DNA from: Primulina eburnea
Taxonomy: Eukaryota; Streptophyta; Magnoliopsida; Lamiales; Gesneriaceae
DNA: 64,000 bases
NCBI RefSeq assembly: GCF_022965805.1
Contig: NW_027330822.1
Coordinates: 62,001-126,000 of the forward strand
Direction of reading: 5' to 3'
Under the pieces are notes generated by a model that was not told the DNA's origin, made no database searches, and saw nothing but the letters and a program-made list of their open reading frames with translations. A program made the translations under genes and the position numbers. Shown piece after piece: positions 1 through 11,212 of the stretch; the stretch's first letter is position 1; the number at the start of each line of letters is the position of its first letter.

Positions 1-370
1 TTCTGGTCGCGATGTTAAATTCTTGAGTTACTTTTGGGGTTGTCCTGGACTAAGAAGGGAGGGATTCTATTGTGGTTGTGGATAGATTCTCTATGATGGC
101 ACATTTATAGCTTGTCATAAAACCGATGATGCTTCAATTATGGCGGGTTTGTTCTTTAGAGAAGTCGCTAGGTTGCATGGCATGACTAGGACTATTGATT
201 CTGTTCGCGATGTTAAACTCTTGAGTTACTTTTGGAATACTTTGGGCTAAATTTGGCACAAAATTGTTGTTTTCTACTACTTGTCATGCCTCAAACGGAT
301 GGACAAACTGAAGTTGTCAATAGAACTTTGGGAACACTTTTGCGTGCTATTCTTAAAAAGAACTTGGATT
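1..370 (+). repeat. Divergent start of satellite array 1, with a truncated monomer
   Basis: This is satellite sequence that matches the uniform array only partly. Near position 35 the text jumps from the 'gagttacttttgg' part of one monomer straight to the 'ggttgtcctgg' part of the next. About 161 bp is missing, giving a ~203-bp short monomer; the jump lies at a shared 'ttttgg'. The next unit carries rare variants ('ttcaattatggcggg', 'catgactagg', 'gattctgttcgcgatg'). The same short monomer with the same rare variants recurs near 26640 and 42840. Several single-base losses occur here ('gaagggaggg', 'cacatttatag', 'actttgggct'), so base accuracy is doubtful. Confidence 0.8.
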
Positions 371-662
371 GACATTTCTATGGACTTTATTTTGGGGTTG
401 CCTAGGACTAAGAAGGGGAGGGATTCTATTTTTGTTGTTGTGGATAGATTCTCTAAGATGGCACATTTTATAGCTTGTCATAAAACCGATGATGCTTCAA
501 ACATTGCGGATTTGTTCTTTAGAGAAGTCGTTAGGTTGCATGGCATGCCTAGGACTATTGTTTCTGGTCGCGATGTTAAATTCTTGAGTTACTTTTGGAA
601 GACTTTATGGGCTAAACTTGGCACAAAATTGTTGTTTTCTACTACTTGTCATCCTCAAACGG

Positions 663-1100
663 ATGGACAAACTGAAGTTGTCAATAGAACTTTGGGAACA
701 CTTTTGCGTGCTATTCTTAAAAAGAACTTGGATTGACATTTCTATGGACTTTATTTTGGGGTTGCCTAGGACTAAGAAGGGGAGGGATTCTATTTTTGTT
801 GTTGTGGATAGATTCTCTAAGATGGCACATTTTATAGCTTGTCATAAAACCGATGATGCTTCAAACATTGCGGATTTGTTCTTTAGAGAAGTCGTTAGGT
901 TGCATGGCATGCCTAGGACTATTGTTTCTGGTCGCGATGTTAAATTCTTGAGTTACTTTTGGAAGACTTTATGGGCTAAACTTGGCACAAAATTGTTGTT
1001 TTCTACTACTTGTCATCCTCAAACGGATGGACAAACTGAAGTTGTCAATAGAACTTTGGGAACACTTTTGCGTGCTATTCTTAAAAAGAACTTGGATTGA
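663..1100 (+). pseudogene. Representative satellite ORF: catalytically dead integrase-core fragment (145 aa)
   Basis: This ATG-initiated frame begins in one monomer and ends in the next. Residues 1-23 are read in a shifted frame of the preceding unit. Residues 24-145 are the RNase-H-fold catalytic core of a Ty3/gypsy integrase, with the hallmarks [23 protein letters not shown] and [12 protein letters not shown]. The first catalytic Asp is residue 29 (SMDF). The second position, residue 90, is Gly in VSGRD where the family has VSDRD. The Glu is residue 126, so the canonical D-x35-E spacing survives around a lost Asp. The zinc-binding N-terminus and the C-terminal DNA-binding domain are absent. 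Wording such as [10 protein letters not shown] resembles CRM/Reina-type chromoviruses more than the Tekay-like elements nested here; that assignment is tentative. Similar frames recur in nearly every GAA-type unit and are best read as relics, not as separate genes. Confidence 0.85.
735..1098 (+). repeat. Representative 364-bp satellite monomer
   Basis: This is one clean unit of the array, given as a reference copy. It runs from just after the TGA of one integrase frame through the integrase core to the next TGA. The length of 364 leaves remainder 1 on division by 3, so each unit is one frame away from its neighbour. It is AT-rich and contains no internal half-length repeat that I can see. The length is close to twice a plant nucleosome repeat, which is typical of satellites, but that link is inference. 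Confidence 0.95.
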
Positions 1101-4100
1101 CATTTCTATGGACTTTATTTTGGGGTTGCCTAGGACTAAGAAGGGGAGGGATTCTATTTTTGTTGTTGTGGATAGATTCTCTAAGATGGCACATTTTATA
1201 GCTTGTCATAAAACCGATGATGCTTCAAACATTGCGGATTTGTTCTTTAGAGAAGTCGTTAGGTTGCATGGCATGCCTAGGACTATTGTTTCTGGTCGCG
1301 ATGTTAAATTCTTGAGTTACTTTTGGAATACTTTATGGGCTAAACTTGGCACAAAATTGTTGTTTTCTACTACTTGTCATCCTCAAACGGATGGACAAAC
1401 TGAAGTTGTCAATAGAACTTTGGGAACACTTTTGCGTGCTATTCTTAAAAAGAACTTGGATTGACATTTCTATGGACTTTATTTTGGGGTTGCCTAGGAC
1501 TAAGAAGGGGAGGGATTCTATTTTTGTTGTTGTGGATAGATTCTCTAAGATGGCACATTTTATAGCTTGTCATAAAACCGATGATGCTTCAAACATTGCG
1601 GATTTGTTCTTTAGAGAAGTCGTTAGGTTGCATGGCATGCCTAGGACTATTGTTTCTGGTCGCGATGTTAAATTCTTGAGTTACTTTTGGAAGACTTTAT
1701 GGGCTAAACTTGGCACAAAATTGTTGTTTTCTACTACTTGTCATCCTCAAACGGATGGACAAACTGAAGTTGTCAATAGAACTTTGGGAACACTTTTGCG
1801 TGCTATTCTTAAAAAGAACTTGGATTGACATTTCTATGGACTTTATTTTGGGGTTGCCTAGGACTAAGAAGGGGAGGGATTCTATTTTTGTTGTTGTGGA
1901 TAGATTCTCTAAGATGGCACATTTTATAGCTTGTCATAAAACCGATGATGCTTCAAACATTGCGGATTTGTTCTTTAGAGAAGTCGTTAGGTTGCATGGC
2001 ATGCCTAGGACTATTGTTTCTGGTCGCGATGTTAAATTCTTGAGTTACTTTTGGAAGACTTTATGGGCTAAACTTGGCACAAAATTGTTGTTTTCTACTA
2101 CTTGTCATGCTCAAACGGATGGACAAACTGAAGTTGTCAATAGAACTTTGGGAACACTTTTGCGTGCTATTCTTAAAAAGAACTTGGATTGACATTTCTA
2201 TGGACTTTATTTTGGGGTTGCCTAGGACTAAGAAGGGGAGGGATTCTATTTTTGTTGTTGTGGATAGATTCTCTAAGATGGCACATTTTATAGCTTGTCA
2301 TAAAACCGATGATGCTTCAAACATTGCGGATTTGTTCTTTAGAGAAGTCGTTAGGTTGCATGGCATGCCTAGGACTATTGATTTCTGGTCGCGATGTTAA
2401 ATTCTTGAGTTACTTTTGGAATACTTTATGGGCTAAACTTGGCACAAAATTGTTGTTTTCTACTACTTGTCATGCTCAAACGGATGGACAAACTGAAGTT
2501 GTCAATAGAACTTTGGGAACACTTTTGCGTGCTATTCTTAAAAAGAACTTGGATTGACATTTCTATGGACTTTATTTTGGGGTTGCCTAGGACTAAGAAG
2601 GGGAGGGATTCTATTTTTGTTGTTGTGGATAGATTCTCTAAGATGGCACATTTTATAGCTTGTCATAAAACCGATGATGCTTCAAACATTGCGGATTTGT
2701 TCTTTAGAGAAGTCGTTAGGTTGCATGGCATGCCTAGGACTATTGTTTCTGGTCGCGATGTTAAATTCTTGAGTTACTTTTGGAAGACTTTATGGGCTAA
2801 ACTTGGCACAAAATTGTTGTTTTCTACTACTTGTCATGCCTCAAACGGATGGACAAACTGAAGTTGTCAATAGAACTTTGGGAACACTTTTGCGTGCTAT
2901 TCTTAAAAAGAACTTGGATTGACATTTCTATGGACTTTATTTTGGGGTTGCCTAGGACTAAGAAGGGGAGGGATTCTATTTTTGTTGTTGTGGATAGATT
3001 CTCTAAGATGGCACATTTTATAGCTTGTCATAAAACCGATGATGCTTCAAACATTGCGGATTTGTTCTTTAGAGAAGTCGTTAGGTTGCATGGCATGCCT
3101 AGGACTATTGTTTCTGGTCGCGATGTTAAATTCTTGAGTTACTTTTGGAAGACTTTATGGGCTAAACTTGGCACAAAATTGTTGTTTTCTACTACTTGTC
3201 ATGCTCAAACGGATGGACAAACTGAAGTTGTCAATAGAACTTTGGGAACACTTTTGCGTGCTATTCTTAAAAAGAACTTGGATTGACATTTCTATGGACT
3301 TTATTTTGGGGTTGCCTAGGACTAAGAAGGGGAGGGATTCTATTTTTGTTGTTGTGGATAGATTCTCTAAGATGGCACATTTTATAGCTTGTCATAAAAC
3401 CGATGATGCTTCAAACATTGCGGATTTGTTCTTTAGAGAAGTCGTTAGGTTGCATGGCATGCCTAGGACTATTGTTTCTGGTCGCGATGTTAAATTCTTG
3501 AGTTACTTTTGGAAGACTTTATGGGCTAAACTTGGCACAAAATTGTTGTTTTCTACTACTTGTCATGCCTCAAACGGATGGACAAACTGAAGTTGTCAAT
3601 AGAACTTTGGGAACACTTTTGCGTGCTATTCTTAAAAAGAACTTGGATTGACATTTCTATGGACTTTATTTTGGGGTTGCCTAGGACTAAGAAGGGGAGG
3701 GATTCTATTTTTGTTGTTGTGGATAGATTCTCTAAGATGGCACATTTTATAGCTTGTCATAAAACCGATGATGCTTCAAACATTGCGGATTTGTTCTTTA
3801 GAGAAGTCGTTAGGTTGCATGGCATGCCTAGGACTATTGTTTCTGGTCGCGATGTTAAATTCTTGAGTTACTTTTGGAAGACTTTATGGGCTAAACTTGG
3901 CACAAAATTGTTGTTTTCTACTACTTGTCATCCTCAAACGGATGGACAAACTGAAGTTGTCAATAGAACTTTGGGAACACTTTTGCGTGCTATTCTTAAA
4001 AAGAACTTGGATTGACATTTCTATGGACTTTATTTTGGGGTTGCCTAGGACTAAGAAGGGGAGGGATTCTATTTTTGTTGTTGTGGATAGATTCTCTAAG

Positions 4101-7100
4101 ATGGCACATTTTATAGCTTGTCATAAAACCGATGATGCTTCAAACATTGCGGATTTGTTCTTTAGAGAAGTCGTTAGGTTGCATGGCATGCCTAGGACTA
4201 TTGTTTCTGGTCGCGATGTTAAATTCTTGAGTTACTTTTGGAAGACTTTATGGGCTAAACTTGGCACAAAATTGTTGTTTTCTACTACTTGTCATCCTCA
4301 AACGGATGGACAAACTGAAGTTGTCAATAGAACTTTGGGAACACTTTTGCGTGCTATTCTTAAAAAGAACTTGGATTGACATTTCTATGGACTTTATTTT
4401 GGGGTTGCCTAGGACTAAGAAGGGGAGGGATTCTATTTTTGTTGTTGTGGATAGATTCTCTAAGATGGCACATTTTATAGCTTGTCATAAAACCGATGAT
4501 GCTTCAAACATTGCGGATTTGTTCTTTAGAGAAGTCGTTAGGTTGCATGGCATGCCTAGGACTATTGTTTCTGGTCGCGATGTTAAATTCTTGAGTTACT
4601 TTTGGAAGACTTTATGGGCTAAACTTGGCACAAAATTGTTGTTTTCTACTACTTGTCATCCTCAAACGGATGGACAAACTGAAGTTGTCAATAGAACTTT
4701 GGGAACACTTTTGCGTGCTATTCTTAAAAAGAACTTGGATTGACATTTCTATGGACTTTATTTTGGGGTTGCCTAGGACTAAGAAGGGGAGGGATTCTAT
4801 TTTTGTTGTTGTGGATAGATTCTCTAAGATGGCACATTTTATAGCTTGTCATAAAACCGATGATGCTTCAAACATTGCGGATTTGTTCTTTAGAGAAGTC
4901 GTTAGGTTGCATGGCATGCCTAGGACTATTGTTTCTGGTCGCGATGTTAAATTCTTGAGTTACTTTTGGAAGACTTTATGGGCTAAACTTGGCACAAAAT
5001 TGTTGTTTTCTACTACTTGTCATCCTCAAACGGATGGACAAACTGAAGTTGTCAATAGAACTTTGGGAACACTTTTGCGTGCTATTCTTAAAAAGAACTT
5101 GGATTGACATTTCTATGGACTTTATTTTGGGGTTGCCTAGGACTAAGAAGGGGAGGGATTCTATTTTTGTTGTTGTGGATAGATTCTCTAAGATGGCACA
5201 TTTTATAGCTTGTCATAAAACCGATGATGCTTCAAACATTGCGGATTTGTTCTTTAGAGAAGTCGTTAGGTTGCATGGCATGCCTAGGACTATTGTTTCT
5301 GGTCGCGATGTTAAATTCTTGAGTTACTTTTGGAAGACTTTATGGGCTAAACTTGGCACAAAATTGTTGTTTTCTACTACTTGTCATGCTCAAACGGATG
5401 GACAAACTGAAGTTGTCAATAGAACTTTGGGAACACTTTTGCGTGCTATTCTTAAAAAGAACTTGGATTGACATTTCTATGGACTTTATTTTGGGGTTGC
5501 CTAGGACTAAGAAGGGGAGGGATTCTATTTTTGTTGTTGTGGATAGATTCTCTAAGATGGCACATTTTATAGCTTGTCATAAAACCGATGATGCTTCAAA
5601 CATTGCGGATTTGTTCTTTAGAGAAGTCGCTAGGTTGCATGGCATGCCTAGGACTATTGATTCTGGTCGCGATGTTAAATTCTTGAGTTACTTTTGGAAG
5701 ACTTTATGGGCTAAACTTGGCACAAAATTGTTGTTTTCTACTACTTGTCATGCTCAAACGGATGGACAAACTGAAGTTGTCAATAGAACTTTGGGAACAC
5801 TTTTGCGTGCTATTCTTAAAAAGAACTTGGATTGACATTTCTATGGACTTTATTTTGGGGTTGCCTAGGACTAAGAAGGGGAGGGATTCTATTTTTGTTG
5901 TTGTGGATAGATTCTCTAAGATGGCACATTTTATAGCTTGTCATAAAACCGATGATGCTTCAAACATTGCGGATTTGTTCTTTAGAGAAGTCGTTAGGTT
6001 GCATGGCATGCCTAGGACTATTGTTTCTGGTCGCGATGTTAAATTCTTGAGTTACTTTTGGAAGACTTTATGGGCTAAACTTGGCACAAAATTGTTGTTT
6101 TCTACTACTTGTCATGCTCAAACGGATGGACAAACTGAAGTTGTCAATAGAACTTTGGGAACACTTTTGCGTGCTATTCTTAAAAAGAACTTGGATTGAC
6201 ATTTCTATGGACTTTATTTTGGGGTTGCCTAGGACTAAGAAGGGGAGGGATTCTATTTTTGTTGTTGTGGATAGATTCTCTAAGATGGCACATTTTATAG
6301 CTTGTCATAAAACCGATGATGCTTCAAACATTGCGGATTTGTTCTTTAGAGAAGTCGTTAGGTTGCATGGCATGCCTAGGACTATTGTTTCTGGTCGCGA
6401 TGTTAAATTCTTGAGTTACTTTTGGAATACTTTATGGGCTAAACTTGGCACAAAATTGTTGTTTTCTACTACTTGTCATGCTCAAACGGATGGACAAACT
6501 GAAGTTGTCAATAGAACTTTGGGAACACTTTTGCGTGCTATTCTTAAAAAGAACTTGGATTGACATTTCTATGGACTTTATTTTGGGGTTGCCTAGGACT
6601 AAGAAGGGGAGGGATTCTATTTTTGTTGTTGTGGATAGATTCTCTAAGATGGCACATTTTATAGCTTGTCATAAAACCGATGATGCTTCAAACATTGCGG
6701 ATTTGTTCTTTAGAGAAGTCGCTAGGTTGCATGGCATGCCTAGGACTATTGTTTCTGGTCGCGATGTTAAATTCTTGAGTTACTTTTGGAATACTTTATG
6801 GGCTAAACTTGGCACAAAATTGTTGTTTTCTACTACTTGTCATGCTCAAACGGATGGACAAACTGAAGTTGTCAATAGAACTTTGGGAACACTTTTGCGT
6901 GCTATTCTTAAAAAGAACTTGGATTGACATTTCTATGGACTTTATTTTGGGGTTGCCTAGGACTAAGAAGGGGAGGGATTCTATTTTTGTTGTTGTGGAT
7001 AGATTCTCTAAGATGGCACATTTTATAGCTTGTCATAAAACCGATGATGCTTCAAACATTGCGGATTTGTTCTTTAGAGAAGTCGTTAGGTTGCATGGCA

Positions 7101-8568
7101 TGCCTAGGACTATTGTTTCTGGTCGCGATGTTAAATTCTTGAGTTACTTTTGGAAGACTTTATGGGCTAAACTTGGCACAAAATTGTTGTTTTCTACTAC
7201 TTGTCATCCTCAAACGGATGGACAAACTGAAGTTGTCAATAGAACTTTGGGAACACTTTTGCGTGCTATTCTTAAAAAGAACTTGGATTGACATTTCTAT
7301 GGACTTTATTTTGGGGTTGCCTAGGACTAAGAAGGGGAGGGATTCGATTCTATTTTTGTTGTTGTGGATAGATTCTCTAAGATGGCACATTTTATAGCTT
7401 GTCATAAAACCGATGATGCTTCAAACATTGCGGATTTGTTCTTTAGAGAAGTCGCTAGGTTGCATGGCATGCCTAGGACTATTGTTTCTGGTCGCGATGT
7501 TAAATTCTTGAGTTACTTTTGGAAGACTTTATGGGCTAAACTTGGCACAAAATTGTTGTTTTCTACTACTTGTCATCCTCAAACGGATGGACAAACTGAA
7601 GTTGTCAATAGAACTTTGGGAACACTTTTGCGTGCTATTCTTAAAAAGAACTTGGATTGACATTTCTATGGACTTTATTTTGGGTTGCCTAGGACTAAGA
7701 AGGGGAGGGATTCTATTTTTGTTGTTGTGGATAGATTCTCTAAGATGGCACATTTTATAGCTTGTCATAAAACCGATGATGCTTCAAACATTGCGGATTT
7801 GTTCTTTAGAGAAGTCGTTAGGTTGCATGGCATGCCTAGGACTATTGTTTCTGGTCGCGATGTTAAATTCTTGAGTTACTTTTGGAAGACTTTATGGGCT
7901 AAACTTGGCACAAAATTGTTGTTTTCTACTACTTGTCATCCTCAAACGGATGGACAAACTGAAGTTGTCAATAGAACTTTGGGAACACTTTTGCGTGCTA
8001 TTCTTAAAAAGAACTTGGATTGACATTTCTATGGACTTTATTTTGGGGTTGCCTAGGACTAAGAAGGGGAGGGATTCTATTTTTGTTGTTGTGGATAGAT
8101 TCTCTAAGATGGCACATTTTATAGCTTGTCATAAAACCGATGATGCTTCAAACATTGCGGATTTGTTCTTTAGAGAAGTCGTTAGGTTGCATGGCATGCC
8201 TAGGACTATTGTTTCTGGTCGCGATGTTAAATTCTTGAGTTACTTTTGGAAGACTTTATGGGCTAAACTTGGCACAAAATTGTTGTTTTCTACTACTTGT
8301 CATGCTCAAACGGATGGACAAACTGAAGTTGTCAATAGGACTTTGGGAACACTTTTGCGTGATATACTTAAAAAGAACTTGGATTGACATTTCTATGGAC
8401 TTTATTTTGGGGTTGCCTAGGACTAAGAAGGGGAGGGATTCTATTTTTGTTGTTGTGGATAGATTCTCTAAGATGGCACATTTTATATCTTGTCATAAAA
8501 CCGATGATGCTTCAAACATGGCGGATTTGTTCTTTAGGGAAGTCGCTAGGTTGCATGGCATGCCTAGG

Positions 8569-8573
8569 ACTAT
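8569..8573. repeat. Target-site duplication, left of Element 1
   Basis: The sequence is 'actat', immediately before the TGTGACACC end of Element 1, and it is repeated directly after the other end at 16410-16414. It lies in the satellite's 'cctaggactattg' segment. Confidence 0.93.
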
Positions 8574-10192
8574 TGTGACACCCTGACCCGATACAATTAA
8601 AATACAGCGGAATTTAAAATTTTCTTTCAAACATGGAAGGAGTTTCAAAATACATTTTTATAAAAGTGTTTACAAAATAACAACATGATCATTCCAATGA
8701 CATAACAAAATACAAAATATCATTAGTGTGATCATGTTACAAAATGGTACAAAATAATCATCCTTCCAATCTTCGTATGCATATGACCCCCATCCACAGT
8801 CAACGTCCCGGTCCGTCGCTCTTATCTGCATCACATGAAAATAACTGAAATGAGAATAAATCTCAGCAAGTGGAACTCTTACATAGCAATGATACATAGT
8901 ATACACTGTAAAACATGGCTTTTAAATCATAAATACCATCGACTCTGAAACATGAATAACGTAGCAATAACTGTAGCAATAGCAATGGCAATAGATAGCA
9001 ATACGATGGTATTCTCTTTTCTATGGTTGGATTGATATCAATAGTATCTGTAACTGTGGTTGCCAATATCCCATCGATATAAATCGATAACTGTGAGGGG
9101 ATAAAAGCCTATGGTCGATGATCATCTAATTGCATGCAATGCCATGGCTATGATAAATCAATCCAATAAAACATTTGAATTCTCAATAGCATTTAAGGCC
9201 GTCGTTTCGCAATCTCATAATATTTCTTGTATTCCCTTTATAACAATGGTGAGACATACAATGCCTCCAATAGATAATCAATGAAATGAATACATAGCAA
9301 TGGATCAATGGAAGGGAATAACACTTTGAAACCTTTAAAACACAATACATATAATATCATGTGAGCAAAAAGGATGAAATTCCACTTACTACCAATAGAA
9401 CACCTCAAATAAGCTCTTGGTACACCACCTACAACAATAATCCATAAATAACACCAATATCAACTCTAGATCCACAAGTACAAGCCAAATAATCCATTAA
9501 ACAACTCAAACATCAAATCCAAAATAACCCTTAACTCAAAACCTCGTTAGAATCGCACCAAAAACTTACCTAAGCTTCCTTATACCACGGAGAACGATGA
9601 TCTCAAGTCGGAAATCCAAATAACTCCAAGAATCGAAGGTAGGAAGCTAAAGAAATGGATGAAAACCCTTGCCAATGGAGAGAAAATCGGTAAAGAAGAG
9701 AAGGAATAGGATAAGGTATGGCCAACAACTCCCAAAAAGTGACTTAAAAACTCGCCCATACTTACACCGCGGGTGCGCCAACACAAGCACCGCGGGTGCG
9801 CCATGCTCTCGGCATACCAAAATAATTCTCATGCACGATCACCGCGGGTGCGGTGCTACAATTACCGCGGGTGCGGTGCACACCGCGGGTGCGGTCCTTG
9901 CACTGCCGCGGGTGCGGTCATGCCACGGCCCTCAAAATGCAAAATGATGAATAGTACACCGCGGGGGCACTCATCTAAGAGCGCGGGTGCACTCTACTCA
10001 CGGCAATGAACAGTACAAACTCAACTAAAATCGATCCGAAACGCTGAAACGAACAATCAACACCAACTAATACCTCAAATAAATAATAACCAATAATACT
10101 ATAGCCCAAAACACAACTATAAACGACTAATCATAAACCCAATTAACACAATAAAGCTTAAACCGTACCGTACACCGGGCTCGGCTATTACA
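8574..10192 (-). repeat. Element 1 3' LTR (1619 bp)
   Basis: It starts with TGTGACACCC and ends with GGCTATTACA on the plus strand, so it is TG...CA in element orientation. It matches the 5' LTR at 14793-16409 throughout, apart from one extra T near 8656 and one extra A near 10107. It carries a cluster of CCGCGG-containing repeats in the upstream half of the LTR. Small ORFs on both strands are duplicated exactly in the other LTR and show no coding character. Confidence 0.95.
9764..9994 (-). repeat. GC-rich CCGCGG repeat cluster in the Element 1 3' LTR
   Basis: Eight dispersed copies or near-copies of a short motif (accgcgggtgcg on the plus strand) are separated by unrelated 5-40 bp spacers in an otherwise AT-rich LTR. 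In element orientation they lie roughly 200-430 bp from the LTR start, in the presumed U3 region. The same motif and orientation occur in Element 2, which suggests a conserved cis element. Function is unknown. Confidence 0.7.
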
Positions 10193-10205
10193 ATCTCCCC
10201 TCCTT
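10193..10205 (-). promoter_or_regulatory. Element 1 polypurine tract
   Basis: On the minus strand this reads as a purine run (AAGGAGGGGAGAT) directly abutting the TGTAATAGCC start of the 3' LTR. This is the expected priming site for plus-strand DNA synthesis. Confidence 0.85.
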
Positions 10206-10232
10206 AGAGGAATTTCGTCCTCGAAATTGACG

Positions 10233-10389
10233 TCACGGCACGAACAACTCAGGATACCTCTCTCTCATCTCAGTCTCTGGTTCCCACGTAGCCTCCTCAA
10301 TCAAATGGTTCCTCCAAAGGACTTTAACGATGCCGATCTCTTTGTTCCTCAATACTCTAACTGTGCGATCCAAAATCTGAATCGGAATC
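10233..10389 (-). pseudogene. Element 1 chromodomain remnant, out of frame
   Basis: This stretch is collinear with the last ~50 codons of the intact Element 2 polyprotein, which encode the C-terminal chromodomain, and it ends with the same terminal TGA (complement of 10233-10235). In Element 1 an extra T near 10392 turns 'caagagattccg' into 'caatgagattccg'. That creates an immediate stop and puts the chromodomain in a different frame. The encoded domain would have helped direct integration to methylated-histone chromatin; here it cannot be made as part of the polyprotein. Confidence 0.75.
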
Positions 10390-11208
10390 TCATTGGTAAG
10401 TCAAATTCGGCGTCAAGTCCAATGGCTCATGGCGAAGAACATGGGAAGGATCTGCAACATACTTCCTGAGCATCGATACGTGAAACACATTATGGACTCT
10501 GTCAAGATCGGGCGGTAGGGCTAATCTGTAGGCTCGGTCACCAACTCTGTCCAATATCTCGAATGGACCAATGAATCTAGGGCTCAACTTGCCCTTCTTG
10601 CCAAATCTCATCACACCCTTGAGAGGTGCTATCTTCAGAAAAACATGATCGCCAACCTCGAACTTCAAAGGTCTGCGACGAACATCTGCATAACTCTTCT
10701 GCCTCGACTGAGCAGTCTTCATCCTCTCTCTGATAACTGCAACAACATCGGCAGTCTGCTGGACCAACTCGGGACCCAACATCTTCCTCTCTCCAACCTC
10801 ATCCCAAAACAAAGGGGATCTGCACTTCCTGCCATAAAGTGCCTCATACGGTGCCATGCCAATCGTCGCCTGGTAGCTATTGTTGTACGTGAACTCCACA
10901 AGTGGCAGCTTAGAATCCCAACTACCAGAATAGTCAATAGTACAAGCTCTGAGCATATCCTCCAGAATCTGAATGACTCTCTCTGACTGACCGTCGCTCT
11001 GAGGATGATAAGCTGTACTGAAAGCTAATCGAGAACCCAAAGCTCTGTGAAGACTCTTCCAAAACTCGGAGGTAAATCTAGGGTCACGATCAGACACAAT
11101 CGACACGGGCACACCATGAAGTCTAACAATCTCGGCAATGTAGTCCTCGGCATACTGAGACATCGAATACGTCGTCTTGACTGGGAGAAAATGAGCCGAC
11201 TTGGTCAA
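10390..11208 (-). pseudogene. Element 1 integrase C-terminal part (272-codon open frame)
   Basis: This is the downstream portion of the polyprotein after the first frameshift. It opens with [15 protein letters not shown] and contains the second catalytic Asp (VSDRDPRF), the Glu ([12 protein letters not shown]), and the [20 protein letters not shown] segment of the integrase C-terminal domain. It ends after LTPNLTYQ at the premature TGA described for the chromodomain remnant. The ATG at 11208 is only the first internal Met and is not a plausible initiation site. The first catalytic Asp lies in the upstream frame, so no single product carries the full triad. Confidence 0.85.
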
Positions 11209-11212
11209 TCTA

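Larger units (their letters stand above)
371..8573 (+). repeat. Satellite array 1: ~364-bp monomers derived from a Ty3/gypsy integrase core
   Basis: These are head-to-tail direct repeats. Taking the 'gacatttctatgg' word as the start, units begin at 371, 735, 1099, 1463, 1827, 2191, 2556, 2921, 3285, 3650, 4014 and so on every 364 bp to 7290, then 7659, 8022 and 8386. That is 22 complete units plus a partial one cut by Element 1. Spacing differs from 364 only through small indels: +1 near 2390 and at two 'catgcctcaaac' sites near 2838 and 3567, +5 near 7345 (duplicated 'gattc'), and -1 near 7682. Units are almost identical. Most of the variation is at a few sites: His-Pro-Gln or His-Ala-Gln ('catcct' or 'catgct'), 'gaagac' or 'gaatac', and 'gtcgtt' or 'gtcgct'. 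All keep GAA at the catalytic-Glu codon. The last unit, from about 8335, switches to a divergent class ('aataggac', 'gatatac', 'aacatggcgg'). Confidence 0.97.

Noticed and set aside
7685..7768. Hydrophobic 64-79 codon frames on either strand of the monomers (for example those starting TFLWTLFWG, or minus-strand [11 protein letters not shown])
   Set aside because: They are shadow frames of the integrase fragment, repeated unit by unit, with no independent coding signal.
371..8573. CRISPR array
   Set aside because: The repeats are 364 bp, directly abutting and without spacers, and they encode integrase sequence in a plant-like context.
281..8586. A family of about 20 overlapping 140-160 codon genes
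   Set aside because: They are one frame read across successive satellite units. Many begin at TTG rather than ATG, all lack a complete integrase, and the second catalytic Asp is gone.
8670..9947. Small ORFs within LTRs on both strands
   Set aside because: They are identical in the paired LTR and cross the GC-rich motif cluster. No family is recognised and they are explained by LTR identity.
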